Under the pieces are notes generated by a model. That model saw only the letters and a list, made by a program, of their open reading frames with translations. It was not told the origin of the DNA and did no database searches. Position numbers and translations under genes: made by a program. From Stieleria magnilauensis (lineage in GTDB: Bacteria; Planctomycetota; Planctomycetia; Pirellulales; Pirellulaceae), in contig CP036432.1 in NCBI GenBank assembly GCA_007753675.1, forward strand, positions 718,394 to 782,393: DNA of 64,000 nucleotides, read 5' to 3'. Shown one piece after another: positions 1 to 8,850 of the stretch. Each line of letters begins with the position of its first letter. Within the stretch, counting starts at the first letter, position 1.

Positions 1-1
1 C

Positions 2-493
2 TTGTTCGATGCCGGTGATGACCAGTCCGTATCGGCCGCCGACGAAATGATCGAACAACATGCGCCGGATCAGCAAGATGCGAAATTGAAGTGGGACAAG
101 GCATTCAAATCGGCGAGTGAAACCGACCGCCGCGTGTGGATCCGCACCGGACAGCGTTACTGTGGCCCGTGCTTCCGTCTCAGTCGCTGGATCGATGATC
201 ACCGTGAAGTGCTCGAAAAAGACTTCGTCTTGGTCAAAATCGATGACGTGCGAGACCGACACGGATCCGAAGTGGCGGCATTGTTGACGCTGGGCCGACG
301 GGTCGGAGTCCCGTTCCACGCCATCTTTGATGCCGAAGGAGAACGGATCACTGACAGCTATGGGCCGATCGGCAACATCGGGTTCATGTCAGGCGTCGAA
401 GGAAAACGACATTTCGGTGAGATGTTGCAGGCAGCCTGCCGCAACATCACGCCGGACGAAATCCAGACCTTGATCCAAAGTCTCGACGACTGA
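2..493 (+). CDS. Thioredoxin-fold protein, C-terminal part (cut by window edge)
   Basis: The frame is open at the left edge, so this is probably the C-terminal part of a longer protein; the TTG at base 2 is not a trusted start. The visible 163 residues hold a thioredoxin-type active site, CGPC, preceded by a WIRTGQRY strand, then a hydrophobic strand (KDFVLVKID) and a cis-proline-type loop (VGVPFHAIFD). That order fits thioredoxin-like thiol-disulfide proteins. In planctomycetes such domains often sit at the end of longer exported proteins. The partner is unknown. The gene ends 18 bp before a 16-bp tandem repeat. Confidence 0.75.
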   Translation: MFDAGDDQSVSAADEMIEQHAPDQQDAKLKWDKAFKSASETDRRVWIRTGQRYCGPCFRLSRWIDDHREVLEKDFVLVKIDDVRDRHGSEVAALLTLGRRVGVPFHAIFDAEGERITDSYGPIGNIGFMSGVEGKRHFGEMLQAACRNITPDEIQTLIQSLDD

Positions 494-510
494 CTTTCGC
501 GATTCGTCTC

Positions 511-773
511 CATCGTTTGACCAACCCATCTTTTGACCAACCCATCTTTTGACCAATCCATTTTTTGACCAATCCATTTTTTGACCAATCCATTTTTTGA
601 CCAATCCATTTTTTGACCAATCCATTTTTTGACCAATCCATTTTTTGACCAATCCATTTTTTGACCAATCCATTTTTTGACCAATCCATTTTTTGACCAA
701 TCCATTTTTTGACCAATCCATTTTTTGACCATTCCATCTTTTGACCATTCCATCTTTTGACCATTCCATTTTT
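511..773. repeat. 16-bp tandem repeat, about 16 copies
   Basis: A 16-bp word, consensus TTGACCAATCCATTTT, is repeated about 16 times head to tail. The outer copies vary (CCAACCCATC on the left, CCATTCCATC on the right) and the inner copies are nearly identical. Because 16 is not a multiple of three and the word has no stop on the minus strand, all three minus frames stay open and encode the same 16-residue peptide; these frames are artefacts. The word resembles the GGTCAAAAAATG words in the repeats near 24.8 and 26.3 kb. There are no spacers, so it is not CRISPR. Confidence 0.95.
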
Positions 774-906
774 GCAGCGGTCTTGCTCGCAGCGGGTCGG
801 TTGACGTTTGCCCCAAACATCAACCGACCGAGTTCAAAAGCGACCGCCGCCCGGTCTTCCCAAGAAGACGGGCGGCGGTGGATGGGTGAGCGTGTGGCCG
901 GCGGCC

Positions 907-1338
907 TCAGCTTGGGGATTCGACCAATTCAAAGTCGACGTGGTTTTCACCGGCGACGACTTCGATGGTCGATGGTTCCAACGTGACTTCGCCGGTCGGT
1001 CTGCCTTTCCCCTTGGGACGAACCAGTCCCGGGTCGCCCGGTTTGGCCTTGGCGATTTCGAAACGGATGCGGTGTTTTCCGGGAATCGCACCGGGCACGT
1101 TGGGCAGGTAGTACGCGGTGTATCGTCCCTGTTCATCGGTCAGGGCCAGCGAAGGCCGTCCGCCACCGCTGGGGACAAATTCGATACTGCCGTTCTTGAT
1201 GGGTTCTCCGTCCATCGTCAAGACACCGGTGACTTGACCGAGCTTGGGCGAGGAGTCGCATCCGGTCTGCAGGACAGCCAGGACCAGGATGGCGGCCGCC
1301 CAGCGGAGCGGCCGGTGAAAGGTCGAATGATAGGTCAT
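907..1338 (-). CDS. Lipoprotein with carboxypeptidase-regulatory-like domain
   Basis: This is a 143-residue protein when started at MTYHSTF. Its N-terminal signal peptide ends in a lipobox (LQTGC), predicting a lipid-anchored protein. The rest matches the beta-sandwich, transthyretin-like domain often found in planctomycetes: VTGVLTMDGEPIKNGSIEFVP, a GRYTA strand, then PGKHRIRFE. It starts 55 bp downstream of the DUF1559 gene on the same strand, an arrangement that is common in planctomycetes and suggests co-transcription. A start 14 codons upstream is possible but would put residues before the signal peptide. No enzymatic residues are visible; a binding or structural role is inferred. Confidence 0.8.
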   Translation of the reverse strand: MTYHSTFHRPLRWAAAILVLAVLQTGCDSSPKLGQVTGVLTMDGEPIKNGSIEFVPSGGGRPSLALTDEQGRYTAYYLPNVPGAIPGKHRIRFEIAKAKPGDPGLVRPKGKGRPTGEVTLEPSTIEVVAGENHVDFELVESPS

Positions 1339-1392
1339 CGTCGTTCTCTGTGTGGTAGTGAGTAAAGTCCGTTCAGTCATTGTTTGCGTTGA

Positions 1393-2463
1393 CTATTGCA
1401 CCCAATCCTGGTCGAACACATAGCGGTCCGAGCGACCACACAGTGCGGTGAAGATGTTGTCAAAGTCGATGCTGTCGGTGATGAAGCGAACCGAGCCGTC
1501 GCCCATCGTGAACTGCACGCCACCGACGTGTTGCGAACGGAATCCGTTATGCAGGGTGTGTTCCATGTTCTGAGTCCAGTTTCCCGAGAACAGGCTGTTG
1601 TTGGGGTATCGCGGCACGGTGACATTGGCGGTCTTGCCGTGGAAGGCACCCCAGGCATAGTGCATCGGACGGGCTGCCCAGAAGCCTCCCGGTCCACGCC
1701 CGGGACGTGAGTCTTCTTGAGTGCCGTCAAAGTGCTGGAGCCATGCACCGTGCTCGCCGACGGCGATCGTGTTGCTCAATCCATCCAAGACGCTCGAGAA
1801 TCGACGCTCTCGGAAACGGTTGTTCAACATCGACAGGAAGCCGTCGTCTTGCAACCATCCCCAGGACCAGGTCGCGGTATTGGCGTAGTAGCGGTCCCAG
1901 GAGAAGACATTGGAACCCGGGGGGTTGTAGTAACCGACCGATGCGACGTAATCGGGGATTTGGACTTCGTAGGTGTCCGGTGCATCCGGATCAAAGTCGC
2001 GGGTCGCCTGGCTGGTTTCCTGAATGCGGAATCGCTCCAGGGCGCTGGAGGGGCAGTTGTAGGTCGGGACGTTGGTTCGCGACATCAGCTCCCAGTTTCG
2101 GTTGGGAATGACGGAGTCTTCGCTGAAGTCGGTGCCTTCAAAGATGATCGCATCGGCCGCAGACGACTGCTCCAATTGCGGCAGAATCACCGTCATCCAG
2201 GAAACGCCCGAGTGGGGACGTCCCGTCGACGGCAGGTCGGTTCGCAGACCATGGTTGGCCGGCATCTGACGAAACGTGTCGTGGTAGTTATGGATCGCCA
2301 ACCCGATCTGCTTCATGTTATTAGAGCATTGCATCCGCCGTGCTGCTTCGCGAGCGGCTTGCACTGCGGGGAGCAACAGACCGACCATGACGCCAATGAT
2401 GGCGATCACGACCAACAACTCGACCAGTGTGAAAGCGGAACGTTTGTGAGTGAGATTTCTCAT
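1393..2463 (-). CDS. DUF1559 protein with type IV pilin-like N-terminus
   Basis: The 356-residue product starts MRNLTHKRSAFTLVELLVV, a class III (prepilin) signal with a cleavage site before the FTLVE helix. It continues VQAAREAARRMQCSNNMKQIGLA, the DUF1559 hallmark, and ends with the H-X9-DG-type segment (VGGVQFTMGDGSVRFI). The frame extends far upstream, but only this start gives a signal at the N-terminus. Members of this large planctomycete family are thought to be pseudopilin-like surface proteins of unknown function. It is first in a likely two-gene unit with the downstream lipoprotein. Confidence 0.9.
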   Translation of the reverse strand: MRNLTHKRSAFTLVELLVVIAIIGVMVGLLLPAVQAAREAARRMQCSNNMKQIGLAIHNYHDTFRQMPANHGLRTDLPSTGRPHSGVSWMTVILPQLEQSSAADAIIFEGTDFSEDSVIPNRNWELMSRTNVPTYNCPSSALERFRIQETSQATRDFDPDAPDTYEVQIPDYVASVGYYNPPGSNVFSWDRYYANTATWSWGWLQDDGFLSMLNNRFRERRFSSVLDGLSNTIAVGEHGAWLQHFDGTQEDSRPGRGPGGFWAARPMHYAWGAFHGKTANVTVPRYPNNSLFSGNWTQNMEHTLHNGFRSQHVGGVQFTMGDGSVRFITDSIDFDNIFTALCGRSDRYVFDQDWVQ

Positions 2464-3415
2464 CGCTTGAAAGTTTGCATTGTGAAGGAGGCAGGATTCG
2501 AGTGAGCCGGTAAGCAACGTGCTAATTGACTCTTCGATGACTTCCCCACTAGGCAAACGACATACCGGTGGCGCGAATTCGACGTGCCCAATTCTGGCTT
2601 TCATCAGCGGTGCGGGTGAATTGAACAGCAATGACCTGCAAGGTGAAATGTTCGCCCTTATCAACTTGAGTCTTATTGGAAAATTCGCCAATGGTGATCG
2701 CCCTTGGCCGGCATGTCGCATCTTCAAAACTATGCATTGCCTTGATCGTGAGCACACACAATTAGCACCCGGCCCTCTTCTGGTGTGTAGCCAGTGTGTA
2801 CCGTAGCAGGAGCTTGGTGACAGTCGACACGAGACGTGTCGATCCCCACGACTGATCACCGAGATGGCAACACTCGATGCTTGCAATCACGCGCCATCTA
2901 TCGCAATTATCACCAACCCTTGCGGCACCATCACAGACAAGCTGCACGTTCCGCATCACGGGGTATGCGCGTTCGGTTGTTGCACATCATCGATCGCGCA
3001 CAAGTCGACGGTCATGAGGTGTCGATGCATCACAACGGACGTCGGAAGTTACGTAAATGGTTGACATGACTAATATTTCTACAAAAAGGGGTTGGGCGGA
3101 CTCGCCGGCTGATCGAAAGGAGGCTAGGGGAGAAAGGGGGCCATCGGGACAACGGGGGGCCATCTCTGTCAGGAATTGATTCGATCTCCCGAGGCGATCG
3201 TCGTCGCCGAACGGTTGTCCGCCGCACGCTGCTGCCGGGACGGGTGGACAATGCGACCGTCTCGGGAGGTAGAATGTGGGTTTTGAGGCGAGACCACTGA
3301 ATCAGTGTCCTCTTCCGTCGGTTGGCTTTCGGTCAAGGGCTCCGTTTTTGGAGATTTTTTGATCGTTTGGTGTGACAGGAACCCGACCGCTGTGTTTGGC
3401 TGGTAGGAGAAATCG
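2464..3415. other. Intergenic region, no gene seen
   Basis: This 950-bp stretch between two divergently oriented genes has only short, unrecognisable frames on either strand. It should contain the promoters of the DUF1559 gene and of the sigma factor gene. A short direct repeat (GGGGGCCATC, twice, near 3137-3166) is the only structure noted. An unusual small gene cannot be excluded. Confidence 0.5.
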
Positions 3416-4021
3416 ATGTTGCAAGGTCCGGAAACACGAGCGTCACTGATCGGCAAGCTGAACCAACCGGCTTCGGAAGAGGTTTGGATGGAGTTTGTCA
3501 GCCTCTACCGACCGCTCGTGGTTCGGGTGGCGTTGGGCAAAGGCCTGCAGCACGCCGACGCGGAAGATTTGGCCCAAGACGTGTTTGCCGCGGTGCGACG
3601 GTCTCTGGAAACCTTCGAAACACGTGGCCGGGGTTCGTTTCGAGCTTGGTTGTTCCGCATCACCCGCAACCTGGTCGTCAATCAGCTGACACGCCCCAAG
3701 GGGCCGGTGGGGTCGGGCGATAGCCAGACGAACCGGTGGTTGATGCAACAACCGGATCGGCAGAGCGAGACAGCCACCTTGTTCGATCACGAACTCCGTC
3801 GTCAGCAATTCCATGTAGCGGCGGACAGGGTGCGTTCAAAATGCGAACCCGCCACGTGGCGAGCGTTTTGGATGACGGCCGTCGAAGGCCAATCGATCTC
3901 CACTGTCGCGGCATCGCTCGGCAAGGCCGAAGGCGCCGTGCGGATGGCAAAGTGCCGTGTGTTTGCGCGTTTGCAACAAGAGGCTCAATCAATTTCCAGC
4001 CTGTGGGAGACCGAAGAATGA
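3416..4021 (+). CDS. ECF-type sigma-70 family RNA polymerase sigma factor
   Basis: The 201-residue protein has the normal ECF length. Sigma region 2 is visible as LYRPLVVRVALG, AEDLAQDVFAAV and FRAWLFRITRNL (residues about 30-95). Region 4, a helix-turn-helix, is ISTVAASLGKAEGAVRMAKC near the C-terminus. An AGGAG-like site precedes the ATG. The stop overlaps the start of the next gene, a membrane Ser/Thr kinase with a zinc-binding anti-sigma-like segment (ATGA overlap), so the two are translationally coupled. ECF sigma factors encoded with Ser/Thr kinases are known as a planctomycete arrangement; the kinase probably controls this sigma factor's activity, which is inferred from context. Confidence 0.9.
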   Translation: MLQGPETRASLIGKLNQPASEEVWMEFVSLYRPLVVRVALGKGLQHADAEDLAQDVFAAVRRSLETFETRGRGSFRAWLFRITRNLVVNQLTRPKGPVGSGDSQTNRWLMQQPDRQSETATLFDHELRRQQFHVAADRVRSKCEPATWRAFWMTAVEGQSISTVAASLGKAEGAVRMAKCRVFARLQQEAQSISSLWETEE

Positions 4022-6255
4022 TTGCACGCATTGGCGACGACCAAAACCAGCGCGATCGATCTCACTACGACCGTGAAACGCTCGATGACTTTCTGCACGA
4101 TCGTCTCGCCGCACGCACCGAAGCAGTCACCCGACACATCGAGTCGTGCGAGGATTGTCAGTGCGTGGTCGAGGGCATGGCCGAAGAAAACCTGAGCTGG
4201 CGAGACCTCGCTGCGATGTTTTCCGAACCATCGGGCGCTTTCGTCAAGGGCTGTGCAGCTTCCCCGCACCGCTCCGCAACCGACGATGCTGGCGAGGACG
4301 AGCACGGGCGGCAAGCCGGCGCCGCGTCGTTTCTCGAACCGTCCCGTGATCCCGATTCGATTGGACGCTTTGCACGCTACGAGATCCAACAAGTTCTTGG
4401 CCGTGGCGGCATGGGGATCGTGATGCGAGCGTTTGATACGTCGCTGGGGCGTCATTGTGCCGTGAAAGTCTTGGCACCCGAGTTGGCCTGTTCCGCCGCC
4501 GCGCGGCAACGTTTTTCTCGCGAAGCCAAGAGTGCCGCCGCGGTCGTCCATCCGCACGTTGTTCCGATTCAAACGGTCGATGTACACGATGGACTTCCGT
4601 ACTTGGTCATGCCCGTCGTGGACGGCCCGAGTTTGCAACAGCGGGTGCAACACGATGGCCCCTTGTCACCGATCGAAACCGTCCGAATCGCGGCACAGAT
4701 CGCCGACGGCCTTTCCGCAGCCCACCAGCAGGGGTTGGTCCATCGCGACATCAAGCCGGCAAACATCTTGTTGGAAAACAGTGTCGAACGCGTCCAAATC
4801 ACCGACTTCGGTTTGGCCCGAGCGGTGGACGACGCCAGCATGACACGCAGCGGCGTGATCGCGGGCACGCCGCAATACATGTCGCCCGAACAAGCTCACG
4901 GAGATGCGATCGACCACCGCAGCGATCTGTTCTCACTCGGCAGCGTCATGTACTTCATGCTCACCGGACGCAGCCCGTTTCGTGCGGAAACAACAATGGG
5001 GGTGCTCAATCGGATCGGCAATGACGATCCGCGATCGCTGCGTGAAATCAACGCCGACGTTCCCGCGTGGCTTGACGCAATCGTGATGCGGCTGCTCAGC
5101 AAGAGCCCCGAGCATCGCTACCAAACTGCATCGCAGGTCGTTCGGTTATTGAATCGCTGGCAGGCCCATCTGTTGGACCCGACGGGAACCGAAGCCCCGG
5201 AGGTTCAACCCACCCGAAAACCTCGGCCAAGTGCCTCAGCCAACGGTCGCAAAACCGGCAAACCCTTGCGATGGATCGTTGCCGCGGGATTGTTCTGCTT
5301 TCTCCTGTGGGCGGCAACCATCATCATCTTGCAGACCGAGCAAGGCACGTTGCGTATCGAAAGTAACGCGGATGCGAATCTACCGATTGTCATCCGGAAA
5401 GGTGACGAAGTCGTCGAGCAGATGAGGGTCAGCCGAGCAGGAAAAACGATCGAGATCAAAACGGGCGTGTACGTCGTCGAAATTGCCGGCGACGTCGATG
5501 GTTTCGAGATCCAAAATGATTCGGTCGTCATCAGACGTGGTGCAACGCAAGTGGCCACGATTGTCGAAACAAAGTCCGCCGGCAATGACCGGAGTGACGC
5601 GAAGCCGCAGTCGGCCGACCAAGCCGTGCCTCCCAAACTCGCGCCGTACACACGGATGGAGTTTCGAGAACAACAGGTCGTTGTCACGGTGGGATCCGAA
5701 CACTACGAACTGCTGAAGATCGACCACCTCGCGATCGAAGACCTGGTTAAACAAACAAAGCAGGCGTTTGGTCAGAACTGGAAGAAACGATTAAGTGAGG
5801 ATTTGGTAGAGGTCTTAGGGAAGCTTGGCCATGTCCCCAGTGAGTCTGTGCTTCTAAAGCTTCGCAAACTTGATTCGGGGGAAGTCGTTTCGATCGATGC
5901 ACCGCTGACCAAAGCGAATCGCAATGCACTCTATCGAGACAACAAGCACAACCAACCGGAGGAGGCCAGTGTTGCCGACTACTACCAGAAGGTTCTATCG
6001 GGAAAAACGTCTGTTAAAGCGGATGGCGTGCCGCTCGCTGACTTCCTGACGCAGCTTTCCGAACAGCACCGGATTCCAATCCTCTTGGACCGAAATGATT
6101 TGAAGCGAGCCGGCATCACCACGAATACGAGAGTCAGCATCGAAATGACGAACGTGAGTCTTCGGATGGTGCTGAACATCGCCCTTGCAAAAGTCGGCTG
6201 CAAATACGAAGTGAAAGACGAGGTTCTGCGCGTCTTTGCAGCATCGACGCAGTAG
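4018..6255 (+). CDS. Membrane Ser/Thr protein kinase with zinc-binding N-terminus and STN-like C-terminus
   Basis: Starting at the ATG that overlaps the sigma factor stop gives 745 residues. H40, C44 and C47 form an anti-sigma-type H-x3-C-x2-C site. The Hanks-type kinase domain spans about 121-385: glycine loop GRGGMG (128-133), K150, HRDIKPAN with D244, DFG (263-265), and an APE-like SPEQ. One transmembrane helix lies at about 419-438. The outer part ends in a domain of about 90 residues (VPLADFLTQLSEQHRIPILLD, then SLRMVLNIAL) that resembles the secretin/TonB short N-terminal (STN) fold. An extracytoplasmic sensor feeding a cytoplasmic kinase and sigma factor is the likely design. An upstream in-frame extension lies inside the sigma gene and is rejected. 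Confidence 0.9.
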   Translation: MIARIGDDQNQRDRSHYDRETLDDFLHDRLAARTEAVTRHIESCEDCQCVVEGMAEENLSWRDLAAMFSEPSGAFVKGCAASPHRSATDDAGEDEHGRQAGAASFLEPSRDPDSIGRFARYEIQQVLGRGGMGIVMRAFDTSLGRHCAVKVLAPELACSAAARQRFSREAKSAAAVVHPHVVPIQTVDVHDGLPYLVMPVVDGPSLQQRVQHDGPLSPIETVRIAAQIADGLSAAHQQGLVHRDIKPANILLENSVERVQITDFGLARAVDDASMTRSGVIAGTPQYMSPEQAHGDAIDHRSDLFSLGSVMYFMLTGRSPFRAETTMGVLNRIGNDDPRSLREINADVPAWLDAIVMRLLSKSPEHRYQTASQVVRLLNRWQAHLLDPTGTEAPEVQPTRKPRPSASANGRKTGKPLRWIVAAGLFCFLLWAATIIILQTEQGTLRIESNADANLPIVIRKGDEVVEQMRVSRAGKTIEIKTGVYVVEIAGDVDGFEIQNDSVVIRRGATQVATIVETKSAGNDRSDAKPQSADQAVPPKLAPYTRMEFREQQVVVTVGSEHYELLKIDHLAIEDLVKQTKQAFGQNWKKRLSEDLVEVLGKLGHVPSESVLLKLRKLDSGEVVSIDAPLTKANRNALYRDNKHNQPEEASVADYYQKVLSGKTSVKADGVPLADFLTQLSEQHRIPILLDRNDLKRAGITTNTRVSIEMTNVSLRMVLNIALAKVGCKYEVKDEVLRVFAASTQ

Positions 6256-6339
6256 CGCCCTCACGCCGAACGGTCAATGCGTCCACGCGTGCGTGAGCGC
6301 TGCGACGCAGAGCGACTCGGATAGGTAAGGACGTGGCCG

Positions 6340-7614
6340 CTATTCCAAGTCACCGATCAACATCAGTGACGATGCATACCACGTGTGGTTTTTATATTTG
6401 TCGGGTTTGCCATCGAAATCGGACCGGTTGCGTTCGAACAGTATCTCCCGTTTGTCGAGCTGCTGCGGTGTCAATTCAATGGTAACGCTGTGCCGCCCGG
6501 GAGAGAGTTCCGAACCGATCCGTAGCGTCGCCATGCGATGATACGTGCAATAGCCATCGATACGGTTGCGAGTGACTTCGTTGTCGTCTAACCGAACGCG
6601 GAGTTGGCCGCCATCGGGACCGACCAGATCAAAAATTGCGGCGTTGGTTCCTTCGAATGTAAATGTCAACGTCGCCCCCGGTTCTTCTGCTTGATAAAGC
6701 TCGGGCATGTTGCGTTGAAATCGTTTGGCCAGCGCATGATCTGCCGGAAGCTTGGTCCAGTTCCCGGTCAGCATCTCGGGCTCGATGGCCACCATTTTGG
6801 CGCGTTCCCAATTGTCATCGCGAAGCGGTGTCGGCAAGGGATGGGGTTGGGGGGCATCGCTGGCCGCGGCGAATTTTGGCCAGCATCGCGCGATCGCTTC
6901 GGTATAAAGCCGATGCCCGGTTTCGACGTGGGGGTGTACGCCGTCGGTTGAAAAGACCATCGGCTCTGCAGCGATGTCTTTCGGTTTGGGAGCTTTGAAA
7001 ACTAGCTTTCCCGCCGACTCCATTCGGGCGACTTCGACGCCGAAATGAATCGAGGGAATCGAGTAGTGATCGGCCAGGTCTTCCATGGCGCTGGCTGCGC
7101 GAGGCATCTTGCCGGACTGTAGGTCCGACAGCATGGCTTGAGTGAGCGTGTAGACAAAGCAAATGTCGGTCTCCGGATTGACCGCCCAGGTTTGACGGAC
7201 GATGCCTTCCATCGACTGATGGATACGCTCCGGTGCCGCTCCGCCATCGTTGACCGCAAATTCCACGAACAACAAATCCGGATCGTGCTGCAGCGCATCT
7301 CGCTGCAGGCGAAACACGCCCAGGTCGGATCCCGTGCCACCGATCGCCGCATGGATCTCGTTCACGGTCGCATCGGGGTATTGCTGCTGAAGCCACTCTT
7401 GCGATTGGACACGCCAACCCGGCGCGGCGGTGATGCTGCCACCAAGATACGCCACACGAACCGTCTCGCCGGCCCGGACTTTGGCGATAAAGTTCGGCAG
7501 TCCCTGACGAGGGTGGCACTCTACCGCATCGCGAAGCGGAAATTCAGCGCGAACCTGAACGACGGCGGACATCAGGATGGTTGTGACACAAAAGATGCGA
7601 TTCAATGGGGGCAT
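6340..7614 (-). CDS. Exported SGNH/GDSL-type hydrolase
   Basis: The 424-residue protein has a cleavable signal peptide ending near VQVRAEF. SGNH blocks are visible in order: block I as YLGGSITA (catalytic Ser), a GGTGSDLG glycine block, FAVND with the block III Asn, and DGVHP with the catalytic Asp/His. A C-terminal beta-rich region (about 280-420) includes FEGTNAAIFDLVGPDGGQLRV and resembles a carbohydrate-binding or jelly-roll module. Such enzymes usually remove acyl groups from polysaccharides; the substrate is not evident. It is convergent with the kinase gene and apparently monocistronic. Confidence 0.85.
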   Translation of the reverse strand: MPPLNRIFCVTTILMSAVVQVRAEFPLRDAVECHPRQGLPNFIAKVRAGETVRVAYLGGSITAAPGWRVQSQEWLQQQYPDATVNEIHAAIGGTGSDLGVFRLQRDALQHDPDLLFVEFAVNDGGAAPERIHQSMEGIVRQTWAVNPETDICFVYTLTQAMLSDLQSGKMPRAASAMEDLADHYSIPSIHFGVEVARMESAGKLVFKAPKPKDIAAEPMVFSTDGVHPHVETGHRLYTEAIARCWPKFAAASDAPQPHPLPTPLRDDNWERAKMVAIEPEMLTGNWTKLPADHALAKRFQRNMPELYQAEEPGATLTFTFEGTNAAIFDLVGPDGGQLRVRLDDNEVTRNRIDGYCTYHRMATLRIGSELSPGRHSVTIELTPQQLDKREILFERNRSDFDGKPDKYKNHTWYASSLMLIGDLE

Positions 7615-7745
7615 GGCAGTGGCGAAAAAAGGTTGAAATCAATTCCTAGTGGAGCTTCTGGAACGCTGTTTTTCTATCATCCCGAAACGCACGCGTTTGG
7701 CGAGTCATTCATTCAAGACCATCGCACCGCAAGATGAGTGCGAAT

Positions 7746-7790
7746 GTTCTTGAAGGGCGGGTTCTTGAAGGGCGGGTTCTTGAAGGCGGG
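7746..7790. repeat. Three tandem copies of a 15-bp repeat
   Basis: GTTCTTGAAGGGCGG occurs three times head to tail, with one variant base order in the last copy. It lies in the 283-bp gap before the next gene. A small frame beginning at 7734 simply reads this repeat and is not considered a gene. Confidence 0.85.
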
Positions 7791-7897
7791 GATATTCGAG
7801 ACGTCGGCATCACTTGCCGTGTCGAAGCATCATTCGTGATCGAAGCCATGGTATGTTGTAACACTATTTTACTACGAACACAGATAGGAGGTCCTGT

Positions 7898-8743
7898 ATG
7901 TATCGCGTCATTCTCTATTGTGTCGCCTCACTGGCGCTCGCCGCTTGCGCGTTTTTTTCGAATCCGCTCGGCGCCGACGACGCGACCAATGATCGAGAGC
8001 AGGAACGGAAGGTGCGTCTGGAATACCTGACGCAACAAGCGAAGGAGTTTAAGATGTCGCCTGCCAAGGAGCAGAACGTGCTGCTTTCGATCGAGGAGCG
8101 TCCCGTTTTGAGGTACACCAACCCTGTTCGCAACTTTTTCACCGATGGCGTCGTGTTTCTTTGGAGACACGATTCAGAACCGGCCGTCCTCGGGGCGTTG
8201 TCCGTGCGTGGAAATGGAAACGTGTTTTGTGAATTCGCATCGCTGACAGCCACGCCCTTGCATTGCGATCTCGGGCTGCAGCGATCTTGGACGCCCGAAA
8301 AAAACACTCAGGTCGATGTGCCCTTGAAGGTTCAGATACCGGTCTCCGATGACGAGAGACGCCAAAAGCTTGTGATGCGTCAGCTGATTCGGCGTTTCTC
8401 GGTGCGGATGTATGAAGTCGAAAAACCAGATCAGAAAAAGGAGTTGCGTCTATTGACCAATCCGTTGGTCCAATGGTCGGATTCAGCCGGCAAATCGTCG
8501 GCGATGTGTTTCGGATTTGCCGAGACCAATGACCCCGAGGCCTTGGTCCTGCTTCGCTACACGCCAACGTCGACCTCAGGGAACGGGGCGTGGACTTACA
8601 CGCTCGCGCGAATGACGTCGCGGCCGTTGGTTTTCGAATTGGATCGAAAAACGATTCATGAGGTCAAAGCCTATTGGCAGAATCCCCAATCGGTCAAAGA
8701 CGATTACCTGGAACGGGCATTCGGAGAATATCCGACGAATTGA
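7898..8743 (+). CDS. Exported protein of unknown function
   Basis: This 281-residue protein has an excellent ribosome binding site (AGGAGG, 6 bp before the ATG). Its hydrophobic N-terminus (VILYCVASLALAACAFF) contains LAAC, which could be a lipobox, or ordinary Sec cleavage may occur after PLGA. The body has no motif I can assign: a charged segment QEQERKVRLEYLTQQAKEFK, then alternating beta-type sequence. No cysteine or histidine clusters are seen. It is followed 107 bp later by the FAD oxidoreductase on the same strand, but the gap contains a small hairpin, so an operon is uncertain. Confidence 0.7.
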   Translation: MYRVILYCVASLALAACAFFSNPLGADDATNDREQERKVRLEYLTQQAKEFKMSPAKEQNVLLSIEERPVLRYTNPVRNFFTDGVVFLWRHDSEPAVLGALSVRGNGNVFCEFASLTATPLHCDLGLQRSWTPEKNTQVDVPLKVQIPVSDDERRQKLVMRQLIRRFSVRMYEVEKPDQKKELRLLTNPLVQWSDSAGKSSAMCFGFAETNDPEALVLLRYTPTSTSGNGAWTYTLARMTSRPLVFELDRKTIHEVKAYWQNPQSVKDDYLERAFGEYPTN

Positions 8744-8850
8744 AGCGCAACATAAACGGGGCCGGCGCATCGCCGGAGGGTGTGTCGCATCTTCGGATTC
8801 CCGATCCCATCACAGAAGGTAGCCGGCGGTCGAGCGGAGTGAAAAACATC

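Noticed and set aside
511..773. CRISPR array
   Set aside because: Units are contiguous 16-bp repeats without variable spacers, and no cas genes are present. The 85-bp array at 57,208 is rejected for the same reason.
358..823. Three long minus-strand frames with a 16-residue repeated peptide
   Set aside because: They are the three readings of the 16-bp tandem repeat; no start site, no non-repeat domain and all three frames are equally open.
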